Shown here: piece by piece, positions 6,818-7,845 of the stretch
How the letters are laid out: the number at the start of each line of letters is the position of its first letter
Position numbering within the stretch: the stretch's first letter is position 1
Assembly (NCBI GenBank): GCA_003446335.1
Contig: DMAZ01000104.1
Coordinates: 1-7,845 of the forward strand
Direction of reading: 5' to 3'
From: Lachnospiraceae bacterium
GTDB taxonomy: Bacteria > Bacillota_A > Clostridia > Lachnospirales > Lachnospiraceae
Length of the DNA stretch: 7,845 nt
The notes under the pieces: model-generated
Told to the model about the DNA's origin: nothing
Seen by the model: only the letters and a program-made list of their open reading frames with translations
Database searches by the model: none
Translations under genes and position numbers: made by a program

Positions 6818-7845
6818 ATGAGCAACACACCTGACAAGAACGCCATTTATGACGCTCGTACGCTGGGCATGCCCAAGATGCTGATCCTTGGTCTTCAGCA
6901 CCTTTTCGCAATGTTCGGGGCTACAGTTCTTGTACCCATTCTGGTCAACACCTACTTTCACGGTGAAGGTCTATCCATTCAGGTAACACTTTTCTTTGCC
7001 GGTGTAGGAACACTTTTCTTCCATATCTGCTCTAAATTAAAAGTACCGGCATTCCTTGGTTCCTCTTTCGCTTTCCTCGGCGGCTTTGCCACCGTTGCCA
7101 ACCTGAAAAGCGGTATTTTCGCTGATATGACATATGGTGAAAAGCTCCCATATGCATGCGGCGGTATTGTTGTTGCCGGTCTGACGTATCTGATCCTGGC
7201 TTTAGTCATCAGGCTGGTCGGCGTTAAGCGTGTTATGAAATATCTTCCGCCTGTCGTCACCGGTCCTATCATTATCTGCATCGGTCTCTCACTTGCCGGC
7301 TCCGCGATAGGCAATGCCAGCACGAACTGGTTCCTTGCCCTCGTCGCACTGTCTGTCATTATAGTTTTCAATATCTGGGGTAAGGGAATGTTCCGCATCA
7401 TTCCGATCCTTATGGGTGTCGTGATTTCTTATGCAATCGCATTTATCATGTATCTCACGGGCATTCATAATCCGGATGGAAGTGCAATTCTTGACTTCAG
7501 CAATGTCGCCGCTGCTGCCTGGGTCGGCGTTCCGGACTTCTTTATCTGCAAGTTCCACATTACATCCATTCTTGTAATGGCTCCGATCGCAATCGCGACC
7601 ATGATGGAACATATCGGTGATATGTCTGCAATCTCCGCGACGGTAGGAGAGAACTTTATCGAAGATCCGGGTCTTCACCGCACACTGGTCGGTGACGGAC
7701 TCGCAACCTCCCTGTCCGCTTTCTTCGGCGGCCCGGCAAATACAACATACGGCGAGAATACAGGCGTTCTTGAGCTCTCAAAGGTTTATGATCCGTCCGT
7801 TATCCGTCTGGCAGCAATCTTTGCGGTCGTTCTCAGCTTTGTTCC
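6818..7845 (+). CDS. uraA: Uracil permease, NCS2 family (3' end outside window)
   Basis: Inner-membrane uracil:proton symporter of the nucleobase-ascorbate (NCS2) family; it feeds uracil to the pyrimidine salvage pathway. Bases 6818-7845 give 342 codons without a stop; E. coli UraA has 429, so about a fifth is missing. Several hydrophobic segments are evident (about 24-44, 56-72, 112-134, 147-165, 170-186, 194-214, 249-262). Family motifs include GLQHLFAMFGATVLVP (25-40), YLPPVVTGPIIICIGLSLA (142-160), the substrate-site Glu in ATMMEHIGD (Glu264, matching E. coli Glu241) and GGPANTTYGENTGVL (Glu313, matching Glu290). These favour uracil over xanthine, but related purine permeases share much of this. 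Transcribed away from comM. A uracil permease is often under PyrR control, yet no such leader is seen in the short upstream region. Confidence 0.93.
   Translation, partial: MSNTPDKNAIYDARTLGMPKMLILGLQHLFAMFGATVLVPILVNTYFHGEGLSIQVTLFFAGVGTLFFHICSKLKVPAFLGSSFAFLGGFATVANLKSGIFADMTYGEKLPYACGGIVVAGLTYLILALVIRLVGVKRVMKYLPPVVTGPIIICIGLSLAGSAIGNASTNWFLALVALSVIIVFNIWGKGMFRIIPILMGVVISYAIAFIMYLTGIHNPDGSAILDFSNVAAAAWVGVPDFFICKFHITSILVMAPIAIATMMEHIGDMSAISATVGENFIEDPGLHRTLVGDGLATSLSAFFGGPANTTYGENTGVLELSKVYDPSVIRLAAIFAVVLSFV

Noticed and set aside
7289..7678. Minus-strand open frames opposite uraA (with 6979-7401)
   Set aside because: The plus-strand frame encodes a clear NCS2 permease here; these antisense frames are Arg/His/Asp-rich and overlap one another.

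Overview
The window looks like chromosomal core DNA of an anaerobic Gram-positive bacterium in the Clostridia, most likely Lachnospiraceae-like. This rests on a CodY-type regulator, a TopA with three zinc fingers, a short DprA without an N-terminal SAM domain, strong AAGGAGG ribosome binding sites, a TTG start, and a surface protein ending in a TGDNN-hydrophobic-Lys tail. The assignment comes from gene content and protein style, not from a database search.

Layout. At the left end (38-633, minus) lies what appears to be a decayed gene for a cell-surface protein, with a Thr/Val/Pro repeat stalk and a C-terminal membrane tail in different frames. A minus-strand block follows, read right to left: comM (6599-5070), dprA (4988-4023), topA (3914-1839) and codY (1597-812). 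On the plus strand at the right end, diverging from comM, uraA starts at 6818 and runs off the window.

Transcription. No terminator is visible between comM and dprA, so they probably share a message starting near the TATAAT at 6675-6680. topA has a good promoter of its own (TTGTCA, 17 bases, TATAGT) after dprA and ends at a perfect 16-bp hairpin. codY then has its own TATAAT and a separate terminator. So topA and codY can be expressed independently of the DNA-uptake genes.

Function. DprA and ComM both act on incoming single-stranded DNA: DprA loads RecA, and ComM is a hexameric helicase that extends recombination branches. TopA relaxes negative supercoils. CodY represses nutrient-scavenging genes when branched-chain amino acids (and in many species GTP) are plentiful. 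UraA imports uracil. These are mostly housekeeping genes, and I see no undescribed defence or mobile system. The points most worth checking are the broken surface-protein gene, a 12/15 CodY-box match in front of it, and a palindrome next to the topA ribosome binding site.
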